A stretch of 42,260 bases of DNA. It comes from Streptomyces sp. IMTB 2501. Its GTDB lineage: Bacteria; Actinomycetota; Actinomycetes; Streptomycetales; Streptomycetaceae. Positions 35,484 to 42,260 of this stretch are shown here, one piece after another. Made by a program: the position numbers and the translations under genes. The stretch's first letter is position 1. Each line of letters begins with the position of its first letter. The notes beneath the pieces are model-generated. The model saw nothing but the letters and a program-made list of their open reading frames with translations, was not told where the DNA came from and made no database searches. The DNA lies in contig NZ_MQUS01000006.1 of assembly GCF_001953885.1 (NCBI RefSeq), forward strand, positions 334,218 through 376,477, written 5' to 3'.

Positions 35484-36473
35484 GTGATCTCACCGGTCTC
35501 CTCGATGCCCCGGAGCGCCCACCGGCACAGGCCGGAGGCGACTCCCTACGTCGACCTCACCCGCGCCGAGTGGAGCGCGCTGCGTGACAAGACGCCGCTG
35601 CCGCTCACCGCCGAGGAGGTGGAGAAGCTGCGCGGTCTGGGCGATGTGATCGACCTGGACGAGGTGCGGGACATCTACCTCCCGCTCTCCCGGCTCCTCA
35701 ACCTCTACATCGGCGCCACGGACGGCCTCAGAGGCGCCCTGAACACCTTCCTCGGCGAGCAGGGCTCCCAGTCCGGCACCCCGTTCGTCATAGGCGTCGC
35801 CGGCTCGGTGGCCGTGGGAAAGTCCACGGTCGCCCGTCTCCTGCAGGCCCTGCTGTCCCGCTGGCCGGAACACCCGCGCGTGGAGCTGGTCACGACGGAC
35901 GGATTCCTGCTGCCCACCAAGGAGTTGGAGGCCCGCGGCCTGATGTCGCGGAAAGGATTCCCCGAGTCCTACGACCGCCGGGCCCTCACCCGTTTCGTCG
36001 CCGACATCAAGGCGGGGAAGGACGAGGTCACGGCCCCCGTCTACTCCCACCTCATCTACGACATCGTCCCGGACAGGAAGCTCGTCGTCCGCCGCCCCGA
36101 CATCCTGATCGTCGAGGGCCTCAACGTCCTGCAGCCCGCCCTGCCGGGCAAGGACGGCCGCACCCGGGTCGGCCTCGCCGACTACTTCGACTTCAGCGTG
36201 TACGTCGACGCGAGCGCCGAGGACATCGAGCGCTGGTACCTCAACCGCTTCAAGAAGCTGCGCCAGACCGCCTTCCAGAACCCGGACTCGTACTTCCGCA
36301 AGTACACCCAGGTCTCCGAGGAGGAGGCCCTCGACTACGCCCGCACCCTCTGGCGCACCATCAACAAGCCCAACCTGACCGAGAACATCGCCCCCACCCG
36401 GGGCCGGGCCACCCTCGTCGTCCGCAAGGGCCAGGACCACAAGGTGCAGCGCCTGAGGCTACGCAAGCTGTAA
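35484..36473 (+). CDS. coaA: type I pantothenate kinase
   Basis: A 329-residue kinase that phosphorylates pantothenate, the first step to coenzyme A. The P-loop [12 protein letters not shown] is at residues 104-115. [32 protein letters not shown] and [12 protein letters not shown] are family motifs. The start is GTG 35484 or ATG 35505; I prefer the GTG because a -10-like TAACAA lies 6 bases before it. No Shine-Dalgarno precedes either. An 18-bp palindrome in the promoter suggests repression. Confidence 0.97.
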   Translation: MISPVSSMPRSAHRHRPEATPYVDLTRAEWSALRDKTPLPLTAEEVEKLRGLGDVIDLDEVRDIYLPLSRLLNLYIGATDGLRGALNTFLGEQGSQSGTPFVIGVAGSVAVGKSTVARLLQALLSRWPEHPRVELVTTDGFLLPTKELEARGLMSRKGFPESYDRRALTRFVADIKAGKDEVTAPVYSHLIYDIVPDRKLVVRRPDILIVEGLNVLQPALPGKDGRTRVGLADYFDFSVYVDASAEDIERWYLNRFKKLRQTAFQNPDSYFRKYTQVSEEEALDYARTLWRTINKPNLTENIAPTRGRATLVVRKGQDHKVQRLRLRKL

Positions 36474-36522
36474 CTGCCCAGGGGCCCGGGACTGTGTCGA
36501 TTTGCGGCTCCGCCGCGATGGG

Positions 36523-36560
36523 GTCCCCCCGGGTTCGAGCGAAGTCGAGAACTTGGGGGA
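36523..36560. repeat. Streptomyces interspersed palindromic element
   Basis: TCCCCCCGGGTTC, a GAGCGAAGTC loop, and GAGAACTTGGGGGA form a stem with two G-T pairs. The same element with a CTCGAGCGAAGTCGAG core recurs, from memory, in many Streptomyces intergenic regions. It is inserted inside or beside a copy of the dispersed repeat and could act as a terminator after coaA. Confidence 0.7.
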
Positions 36561-36611
36561 GCGACAAACCACGACGAACCCGCGGCCCGCAACGCACAGT
36601 TCCCGGCGCCC
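36561..36611 (-). repeat. dispersed Streptomyces repeat, copy 3
   Basis: Read on the minus strand it contains GCGGGTTCGTCGTGGTTTGT followed by CGC, matching copies 1 and 2 around the GTCGTGG core. It fills much of the coaA-glmM gap. Confidence 0.55.
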
Positions 36612-36623
36612 CGGACCCGGATC

Positions 36624-37982
36624 TCAGCCCAACGCCGACTTCACAGCGTCGGCCAGCCGCCCGGCAACGGACCGAGCCTGCTCGATATCCGCGGCCTCGA
36701 CCATCACCCGCACCAGCGGCTCGGTACCCGAGGGGCGGAGCAACACCCGCCCCGTCTCACCGAGTTCCCGCTCGGCCTCGGCAACAGCCGCGGCCAGGTC
36801 GGCAGACGTACGCACACGCGCCTTGTCCACATCCGGCACATTGATCAGCACCTGCGGCAGCCGCTCCATCACAGAGGCGAGCTCCCGCAGCGAGCGTCCG
36901 GTCTCCGCGACCCGCGCCGCGAGCAGCAGCCCGGTCAGCGTGCCGTCACCGGTCGTCGCGTGATCGAGAATGATCACGTGCCCGGACTGCTCGCCGCCCA
37001 GGGCGAACCCGTGCTCCTTCATCTCCTCAAGCACATACCGGTCACCGACGGCCGTCTGCACCAGCCGGATCCCGGCCCGCTCCATCGCCAGCTTGAACCC
37101 GAGGTTGGACATCACGGTGGCCACCACCGTGTCCGCCCGCAGCGCGGACCGCTCCCGCATGGCCAGTGCCAGCACCGAGAGGATCTGGTCGCCGTCGATC
37201 TCCTCGCCGGTGTGGTCCACGGCCAGGCAGCGGTCGGCGTCGCCGTCGTGCGCGACACCGAAGTCCGCGCGGTGCTCGACGACCGCGGCCTTCAGCTGGC
37301 CGAGATGGGTCGAACCGCACCCGTCGTTGATGTTGAGCCCGTCCGGCGCCGCACCGATCGTGACGACCTCGGCGCCCGCCCGGGAGAACGCCTCCGGCGA
37401 GACCCCCGAGGCCGCGCCGTGCGCTTCGTCCAGGACGATCTTCAGCCCGTCCAGCCGGTTGGGCAGAACGGCCAGCAGATGGCCGACATACTGCTCGAAG
37501 CCCTCGTCGTACGACCGTACGCGCCCCACGCCGGAGCCCGTGGGCCGCTCCCACGGCTCCCCGTGCCGGTGGGACTCGTACACCGCCTCGATCCTGTCCT
37601 CCAGCTCGTCGGCGAGCTTGTGGCCGCCGCGGGCGAAGAACTTGATGCCGTTGTCCGGCATGGCGTTGTGGCTGGCGGAGAGCATCACGCCCAGGTCGGC
37701 GCCGAGCGCGCCGGTCAGGTGGGCCACGGCCGGGGTCGGCAGCACACCGACCCGCAGCACGTCCACACCCGCGCTGGCCAGGCCCGCGACCACGGCCGCC
37801 TCCAGGAACTCCCCGGACGCCCGCGGGTCCCGCCCGACCACCGCCGTCGGCCGGTGGCCCGCGAAGGTGCCCGCTTCGGCCAGCACGTGGGCCGCCGCCA
37901 CGGACAGGCCGAGCGCCATCTCGGCCGTCAGGTCCGCGTTGGCGACACCGCGCACGCCGTCCGTACCGAAGAGTCGTCCCAC
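36624..37982 (-). CDS. glmM: phosphoglucosamine mutase
   Basis: A 452-residue mutase converting glucosamine 6-phosphate to 1-phosphate for UDP-GlcNAc. It starts [15 protein letters not shown]; the phosphoserine loop is [19 protein letters not shown] (Ser104), the metal loop [10 protein letters not shown], and the C-terminal phosphate-binding loop [17 protein letters not shown] 37982 is chosen because AGGAGG lies 4 bases before it and the family starts here. A TATAAC at 38076-38071 on the minus strand is a possible -10. It follows rpsI on the same strand after a terminator, so it is likely transcribed on its own. Confidence 0.97.
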   Translation of the reverse strand: MGRLFGTDGVRGVANADLTAEMALGLSVAAAHVLAEAGTFAGHRPTAVVGRDPRASGEFLEAAVVAGLASAGVDVLRVGVLPTPAVAHLTGALGADLGVMLSASHNAMPDNGIKFFARGGHKLADELEDRIEAVYESHRHGEPWERPTGSGVGRVRSYDEGFEQYVGHLLAVLPNRLDGLKIVLDEAHGAASGVSPEAFSRAGAEVVTIGAAPDGLNINDGCGSTHLGQLKAAVVEHRADFGVAHDGDADRCLAVDHTGEEIDGDQILSVLALAMRERSALRADTVVATVMSNLGFKLAMERAGIRLVQTAVGDRYVLEEMKEHGFALGGEQSGHVIILDHATTGDGTLTGLLLAARVAETGRSLRELASVMERLPQVLINVPDVDKARVRTSADLAAAVAEAERELGETGRVLLRPSGTEPLVRVMVEAADIEQARSVAGRLADAVKSALG

Positions 37983-38095
37983 TTGTCCTCCTGAGGAAGC
38001 GTCCTTGCTGCCATGCATGGTGGCAGACGCCGGGTCATCCGATCACACCAGCCTCTGAGCGTCTTTTGTCGTTATACGCCCTTGACCGGTATAAA

Positions 38096-38138
38096 CGAAC
38101 GCCCCGACGGCACAAGTGGCGTGCCGCCGGGGCGTTCG
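38096..38138 (-). terminator. terminator of the rplM-rpsI operon
   Basis: CGAACGCCCCG (38096-38106) pairs with CGGGGCGTTCG (38128-38138), and the stem continues inside with CGGCAC/GTGCCG around a 7-base loop. It lies 49 bases past the rpsI stop. Confidence 0.85.
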
Positions 38139-38186
38139 GAGTACGTAGGGCCGGAGCCCGTGATACGTACGAGCAGGCAGCGAAGC

Positions 38187-38702
38187 TTAGCGCTTGCTGT
38201 ACTGCGGAGCCTTGCGGGCCTTCTTCAGACCGGCCTTCTTCCGCTCGACCGCGCGGTCGTCGCGGCGCAGGAAGCCGGCCTTCTTCAGCGGGCCACGGTT
38301 GTTGTCGACGTCGGCCTCGTTCAGCGCACGGGCGACACCGAGACGGAGCGCACCGGCCTGACCGGAGACACCGCCACCCGCGATGCGGGCGATGACGTCG
38401 TAACGACCCTCGAGTTCGAGCACCTTGAAGGGCTCGTTGACTTCCTGCTGGTGCACCTTGTTCGGGAAGTAGTCCTCAAGGGTGCGACCGTTGATCTTCC
38501 ACTTGCCGGTGCCCGGGACGATCCGGACGCGGGCGATGGCGTTCTTGCGGCGGCCCAGGCCGGCGGCGGGCTGGGGCTCACCGAAGCGCGAGGCGAGGGA
38601 CTCGGAGGTGTACTCACCCTCCACCGGAACCTCGGACTCGGTGGTGTAGCTCTCGATGTCTTCGATCTCTTCGATCGGCTGCTCGGCAGTGGTCTCGGCC
38701 AC
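38187..38702 (-). CDS. rpsI: 30S ribosomal protein S9
   Basis: A 171-residue S9. The conserved domain begins near residue 48 ([20 protein letters not shown]) and ends with the classic tail [12 protein letters not shown] that reaches the ribosomal P site. About 45 acidic N-terminal residues ([20 protein letters not shown]) precede it, an extension seen in actinobacteria. GTG 38702 has GAGGAG upstream. It follows rplM in the usual L13-S9 operon. Confidence 0.98.
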   Translation of the reverse strand: MAETTAEQPIEEIEDIESYTTESEVPVEGEYTSESLASRFGEPQPAAGLGRRKNAIARVRIVPGTGKWKINGRTLEDYFPNKVHQQEVNEPFKVLELEGRYDVIARIAGGGVSGQAGALRLGVARALNEADVDNNRGPLKKAGFLRRDDRAVERKKAGLKKARKAPQYSKR

Positions 38703-38744
38703 GATTCTCCTCAGATTCTCTTCAGTCTTAGGGGGTGGCCGGAC

Positions 38745-39188
38745 TTACTGCGCGACCTGGGTGATCTCGAACGGAACCGGCTGCTGGGCAGCGTGCGGGT
38801 GGTTCTCGCCGCGGTAGACCTTCAGCTTGGAGAGCATCTGACGGCCCAGGGTGTTCTTGGGGAGCATGCCCTTGACGGCCTTCTCGATGGCCTTCTCGGG
38901 GTTCTTGTCCAGCAGCTCGTCGTAGCGGACGGAGCGCAGACCACCCGGGTAGCCGGAGTGGCGGTACGCCATCTTCTGGGTCCGCTTGTTGCCGGACAGG
39001 TGCACCTTGTCGGCGTTGATGATGATGACGAAGTCACCAGCGTCGACGTGGGGGGCGTAGATCGGCTTGTGCTTGCCCCGGAGGAGGGTCGCTGCGGTGG
39101 TGGCGAGACGGCCCAGGACAACGTCCTGAGCGTCGATGACGTGCCACTGGCGCGTCACATCGCCGGGCTTGGGGCTGTACGTACGCAC
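38745..39188 (-). CDS. rplM: 50S ribosomal protein L13
   Basis: A 147-residue L13 of normal length ([59 protein letters not shown]). It is the first gene of the rplM-rpsI operon, with the S9 gene 42 bases further. A strong promoter at 39365-39394 leaves a leader of about 170 bases, room for feedback control, though no specific structure is recognised. Confidence 0.98.
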   Translation of the reverse strand: MRTYSPKPGDVTRQWHVIDAQDVVLGRLATTAATLLRGKHKPIYAPHVDAGDFVIIINADKVHLSGNKRTQKMAYRHSGYPGGLRSVRYDELLDKNPEKAIEKAVKGMLPKNTLGRQMLSKLKVYRGENHPHAAQQPVPFEITQVAQ

Positions 39189-39364
39189 GGTTCGTAGCCT
39201 TCGCTTCGAGTGAATGGTCCTGAACAGGTCACCGAAACGATCACGACAGCCTTGACCGCACCGCGGTGACGCAAACCGCGTGCTGGTCGCTGGTCATCGG
39301 CCCGGCGGACCGGTGTAAGGGCCCGTCCCGTGAGAATGAGCAAGCCAATACACAACGAAGAAGC

Positions 39365-39394
39365 AGCGTACCTGCAGCGCCCCGGACGGGTCAA
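39365..39394 (-). promoter_or_regulatory. promoter of rplM-rpsI
   Basis: Minus strand TTGACC (39394-39389), an 18-base spacer and TACGCT (39370-39365), a good match to the vegetative HrdB promoter. +1 is near 39358. Confidence 0.75.
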
Positions 39395-39473
39395 AACGAC
39401 GCTCTTCCCGCTCACACCGGCGGACAAACGTGGCATGCCGCCGGACACGCTCCGGCACCCTCCGCGCCCCGTC

Positions 39474-39479
39474 TAAGAT
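39474..39479 (+). promoter_or_regulatory. -10 of a probable leaderless transcript
   Basis: TAAGAT ends 7 bases before the ATG at 39487, so +1 falls at or one base before the start codon. Confidence 0.55.
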
Positions 39480-39486
39480 GCGCCCC

Positions 39487-40365
39487 ATGAGTTACGGGCA
39501 GGGGGGACCCCAGTCTCAGTGGGATCCCTGGAAACCGCATTCCCAGCAGCCCTGGAGCAGCGGCGACGACGACGGGACCCCGGACTGGGCCGCGCTCGCC
39601 GAGGCCTCGGAGTCCCGGAACAAGCGCCGCAAGCTGCTGTTCATAGGCGGCGGCGCGGTCGCCACGGTCGCCATAGGCACCGCGGTGGCCATGGCCGTCG
39701 TCTCGGCGAACAGCAGCGACAACGCGAACGGCACCCCCACCAACCTGCCGGCCAGCGCCTCCGTGCCGAGCGGCTCGGCCACGCCGTCCTTCGCCCCCAC
39801 CAGCGCCCCGCCGCCGCTGAACCCGAAGGACTTCATCTCCAGCGCCAAGAAGGACACCGCCCCGCTCAGCGCCGACAGCCTCTTCCCGGGCACGCAGCTG
39901 ACCATGGGTGACACGGTGTACAAGAAGGGCGCCACGGACGACACCACGAAGTGCGCCACCGCCGCCAACGGCACTCTGCCGAAGATCCTCGACGCCAACC
40001 GCTGCACCCGCCTGATCCGCGCGACCTACACCAACGGCGGCGGGATCGCGATCACCGTCGGCGTCGCCGTCTTCGACGACCAGGCACAGGCCGCGAAGGT
40101 CAAGGCGCAGGCCGCCAAGAAGGCCGTGGTGCGCTCCCTGCCCGGCAAGGGCATCGGGAACTTCTGCGACTCCGCGGTCTGCCTGACCACCACGAACGCC
40201 GTCGGCCGCTACGTCTACTTCACGACCGGCGGCTTCCTCAACGGCAAGGACGTCACCAACAAGGACACCAAGGTCTTCCGCGTCGGCGACGACCTGCAGC
40301 AGTTCACCTTCAACCAGATCTACCGCCGCGGCCAGTCCCAGGCGTCCGCGGCGGCGAACCGGTAG
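39487..40365 (+). CDS. membrane-anchored extracytoplasmic protein of unknown function
   Basis: A 292-residue protein. A polar, Gln/Trp-rich cytoplasmic N-terminus (MSYGQGGPQSQWDPWKPHSQ) leads to one membrane helix (residues 49-73, LLFIGGGAVATVAIGTAVAM). A Ser/Thr/Pro linker follows (80-115), then an outer domain of about 175 residues. That domain has four cysteines (TTKCA, ANRCTRL, GNFCDS, AVCLTT), probably two disulfides. I recognise no domain family. ATG 39478 three codons upstream is possible, but 39487 fits a leaderless start. It converges with truA, one base between the stops. Confidence 0.88.
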   Translation: MSYGQGGPQSQWDPWKPHSQQPWSSGDDDGTPDWAALAEASESRNKRRKLLFIGGGAVATVAIGTAVAMAVVSANSSDNANGTPTNLPASASVPSGSATPSFAPTSAPPPLNPKDFISSAKKDTAPLSADSLFPGTQLTMGDTVYKKGATDDTTKCATAANGTLPKILDANRCTRLIRATYTNGGGIAITVGVAVFDDQAQAAKVKAQAAKKAVVRSLPGKGIGNFCDSAVCLTTTNAVGRYVYFTTGGFLNGKDVTNKDTKVFRVGDDLQQFTFNQIYRRGQSQASAAANR

Positions 40366-40366
40366 C

Positions 40367-41221
40367 TCAGCAGCACCCCGCTGACGGAAGCGAGCGCTTG
40401 TTCCGCGCCTCCTTGTTGCGCGCGGCGAGCAGTTCGTCGGCGGGGTAGCCGACCTCCTCCAGGGTCAGCCCGTGCGGCCGTACGACATGCACGGCGGAGT
40501 CCCGCACCCCCGCGGCCAGCACCTTCCCGGGCCACTCCGGGCCGCGGTGCCCGTCCCCGACGAACAGCAGCGCACCGATCAGCGAGCGCACCATGTTGTG
40601 ACAGAACGCGTCGGCGCGCACGGTGGCGGTGACGATCCCGTCGGACCCGCGCGTGAGGCTCAGCTCCTGAAGGGTCCGGATGGTGGTGGCCCCTTCCCTC
40701 TTCTTGCAGTACGCGGCGAAGTCGTGCTCGCCGAGCAGGTGCCGCGCGGCCTCGTTCATGGCGTCGACATCGAGCGCCCAGTCGTGCCAGAGGACGTGGC
40801 CCCGCAGCAGGGGATCCACTCCCCCGGGGTTGTCGGTGACCCGGTAGGCGTACCGGCGCCAGACGGCGGAGAAACGGGCGTTGAAGCCGCTCGGCGCCGG
40901 CCTGAGGGCCCACACCCGCACGTCCTTCGGCAGCCGCCCGGCGAGCCGCTTGAGCAGCTTCTGGTTGTGCTCCCGCCAGACCCCCTCGGGCAGGTCCACA
41001 TGCGCCACCTGCCCACGCGCGTGCACCCCGGCATCGGTCCGCCCGGCGACGGTCAGCTCGTACGTCTCCCTCGACCGCGTCACCGTGCGCAGCGCGTCCT
41101 CGATCTCGCCCTGCACGGTCCGCTTGCCGCCGGCCTGCTTGGCCCAGCCATGGAAGTCGGAGCCGTCGTAGGAGATGTCCAGGCGCACCCGGACGTTCCC
41201 GGGCTGTACTTCATCGCTCAC
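40367..41221 (-). CDS. truA: tRNA pseudouridine synthase A
   Basis: A 284-residue enzyme that makes pseudouridine at positions 38-40 of tRNA anticodon arms. The catalytic Asp63 lies in [39 protein letters not shown] and [18 protein letters not shown] are other family motifs. GTG 41221 follows GAGAGGA. It comes just after the rplQ terminator, so it is transcribed separately or by read-through from the alpha operon. The C-tail [16 protein letters not shown] is variable. Confidence 0.97.
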   Translation of the reverse strand: MSDEVQPGNVRVRLDISYDGSDFHGWAKQAGGKRTVQGEIEDALRTVTRSRETYELTVAGRTDAGVHARGQVAHVDLPEGVWREHNQKLLKRLAGRLPKDVRVWALRPAPSGFNARFSAVWRRYAYRVTDNPGGVDPLLRGHVLWHDWALDVDAMNEAARHLLGEHDFAAYCKKREGATTIRTLQELSLTRGSDGIVTATVRADAFCHNMVRSLIGALLFVGDGHRGPEWPGKVLAAGVRDSAVHVVRPHGLTLEEVGYPADELLAARNKEARNKRSLPSAGCC

Positions 41222-41251
41222 GTGGAAATCCTCTCAAGGCAGTGCTCTTTG

Positions 41252-41299
41252 AAAAAACGTGAAAGCGGGCCCGCCCCGAAGGGCGAACCCGCTTCACGT
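41252..41299 (-). terminator. rho-independent terminator after rplQ
   Basis: Minus strand: ACGTGAAGCGGG (41299-41288), inner GCCC-TTCG-GGGC, then CCCGCTTTCACGT (41269-41257) followed by TTTTT. It closes the rpoA-rplQ operon. Confidence 0.93.
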
Positions 41300-41310
41300 C
41301 AGGCAGAGCC

Positions 41311-41805
41311 TCAGGCGTCCTTGGACTCCTCGGCAGCGGCCTCCTCGGCCGGAGCCTCGGTGGTCTCCGCGGCCTTGGCCTCGTCGGCCTCCTTGACCGC
41401 GCGCTTGGTGGCGGCCTCGGCCTCACCCACGGCCTTCTGCTGCACCGTCAGCGCCTCGACCAGCTCGATGACGGCCATGGGCGCGTTGTCGCCACGGCGG
41501 TTACCGATCTTGGTGATGCGGGTGTAGCCACCCGGACGGTTCTCGTAGCGCGGGCCGATCTCGGTGAAGAGCGTGTGGACGACGCTCTTGTCCGTGATGA
41601 CCTGGAGCACCTGACGGCGGTTGTGAAGGTCGCCCTTCTTCGCCTTGGTGACCAGACGCTCGGCGTACGGACGAAGACGGCGGGCCTTCGCCTCGGTGGT
41701 GGTGATACGACCGTGCTCGAAGAGCGCCTTCGCGAGGTTCGCGAGGAGCAGCTTCTCGTGCGCGGCGCTGCCGCCCAGACGGGCACCCTTGGTGGGCTTC
41801 GGCAT
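41311..41805 (-). CDS. rplQ: 50S ribosomal protein L17
   Basis: A 164-residue L17. The conserved part is residues 1-120 ([60 protein letters not shown]). An Ala/Glu-rich tail of about 40 residues ([20 protein letters not shown]) is an actinobacterial extension. ATG 41805 follows AGGAG. It lies 119 bases after rpoA and ends the alpha operon. Confidence 0.98.
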   Translation of the reverse strand: MPKPTKGARLGGSAAHEKLLLANLAKALFEHGRITTTEAKARRLRPYAERLVTKAKKGDLHNRRQVLQVITDKSVVHTLFTEIGPRYENRPGGYTRITKIGNRRGDNAPMAVIELVEALTVQQKAVGEAEAATKRAVKEADEAKAAETTEAPAEEAAAEESKDA

Positions 41806-41924
41806 TGTTCTTCTCCTGTGTGTCTGCCCTGGCCGTGTCAGGTACCGGGGTCAGTATCCGAGCAGGCGGGTTTGCCTGTCGGAGATCCGGGGTCCGCCGA
41901 CGCGAACCCCGGAGGCTGTGGAGA

Positions 41925-42260
41925 TCAGTACTGCTCGGTCTCCACGAAACCCGCGTCCGCGTCGTCGTCGGCGCCAAAGGCGTCGGCGGCAGCGGTCGGG
42001 TCGAATCCGGGCGGGCTGTCCTTCAGGGCCAGGCCCATGCCGGCCAGCTTCGCCTTGACCTCGTCGATCGACTTCGCACCGAAGTTGCGGATGTCGAGGA
42101 GGTCGGCCTCGGAACGCGCGACCAGCTCACCCACGGAGTGGATGCCCTCACGCTTGAGGCAGTTGTACGACCGAACGGTGAGCTCCAGCTCCTCGATCGG
42201 CAGCGCGAGGTCGGCGGCCAGGGCGGCGTCCGTGGGGGACGGGCCCATGTCGATGCCCTC
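41925..42260 (-). CDS. rpoA: RNA polymerase alpha subunit, C-terminal part
   Basis: The last 111 codons of rpoA; the 5' part is outside the window and the edge falls on a codon boundary. It encodes the alpha C-terminal domain ([60 protein letters not shown]), which binds UP elements and activators, then an acidic tail ([19 protein letters not shown]). Confidence 0.97.
   Translation of the reverse strand, partial: EGIDMGPSPTDAALAADLALPIEELELTVRSYNCLKREGIHSVGELVARSEADLLDIRNFGAKSIDEVKAKLAGMGLALKDSPPGFDPTAAADAFGADDDADAGFVETEQY

Larger units (their letters stand above)
39189..39486. other. divergent control region of rplM and the membrane-anchored protein gene
   Basis: No gene. It holds the rplM promoter at 39365-39394 (minus strand) and a TAAGAT element at 39474-39479 for the plus-strand gene. 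The interval 39300-39365 is less GC-rich than its surroundings. Confidence 0.55.

Noticed and set aside
32410..35487. A 1025-codon plus-strand open frame
   Set aside because: It runs through the SDR 3' end, the whole of glmS in antisense and the TetR remnant; Arg/Gly/Val-rich throughout with no domain. A by-product of high GC.

Overview
The window is a piece of actinobacterial, almost certainly Streptomyces, chromosome. The DNA is uniformly GC-rich with G/C-ending codons. It carries recognisable bldM and whiD, and its gene order (guaB3-guaB-sigma-response regulator-whiB-like-groEL-groES ... tsaD-rimI-tsaB-tsaE-alr ... glmS ... glmM-rpsI-rplM ... truA-rplQ-rpoA) is the conserved actinobacterial order also known from mycobacteria. 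It is core chromosome with accessory genes between conserved blocks. No insertion sequence, prophage or CRISPR array was seen.

Layout. 1-2410: guanine nucleotide synthesis (guaB3 cut by the window edge, guaB). 2575-5527: a regulatory hub with a ShbA-type sigma factor, a 953-base gap with no credible gene, then bldM and whiD divergently arranged, with a textbook BldN-type promoter for bldM. 5698-8989: LysR regulator, MOSC protein, SDR and an ABM/SnoaL fusion. 9057-11287: groEL1 and groES (the operon reads groES then groEL1) behind two CIRCE operators. 11365-13178: two polysaccharide deacetylase lipoproteins. 13270-16124: a methyltransferase and an ECF42 sigma factor with its DGPF-family partner. 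16305-20892: a xylan locus (GH10 xylanase, LacI regulator, GH3 glycosidase) in which both enzyme genes carry a single-base frameshift. 21048-21920: a membrane protein built from four repeats.

21960-28714: an unusual tRNA-Gly(UCC), the t6A genes tsaD, tsaB and tsaE with rimI, a small gene behind an iron box, a degenerate L,D-transpeptidase-like secreted protein, an alpha/beta hydrolase and alr. 28761-32845: an active-looking L,D-transpeptidase, nnrD, acpS and an SDR. 32911-38138: glmS, a TetR remnant, coaA, a Streptomyces interspersed repeat and glmM. 38187-42260: rpsI, rplM, a membrane-anchored secreted protein, truA, rplQ and the 3' end of rpoA.

How the genes fit together. Several supply the cell wall: glmS and glmM make glucosamine phosphates, alr makes D-alanine, the L,D-transpeptidase cross-links, and I suggest the odd tRNA-Gly may serve the glycine bridge. 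Another set supports translation and proteostasis: tsaB/D/E, rimI, S9, L13, L17, TruA, GroES/EL and RNA polymerase alpha. ShbA, BldM and WhiD link growth to sporulation. Many genes seem to start at or within a base of their transcription start, judged by a -10-like hexamer 6-7 bases before the start codon. The best candidates for something under-described are the divergent tRNA-Gly, the iron-box microprotein, the catalytically dead L,D-transpeptidase homologue and the fourfold-repeat membrane protein.
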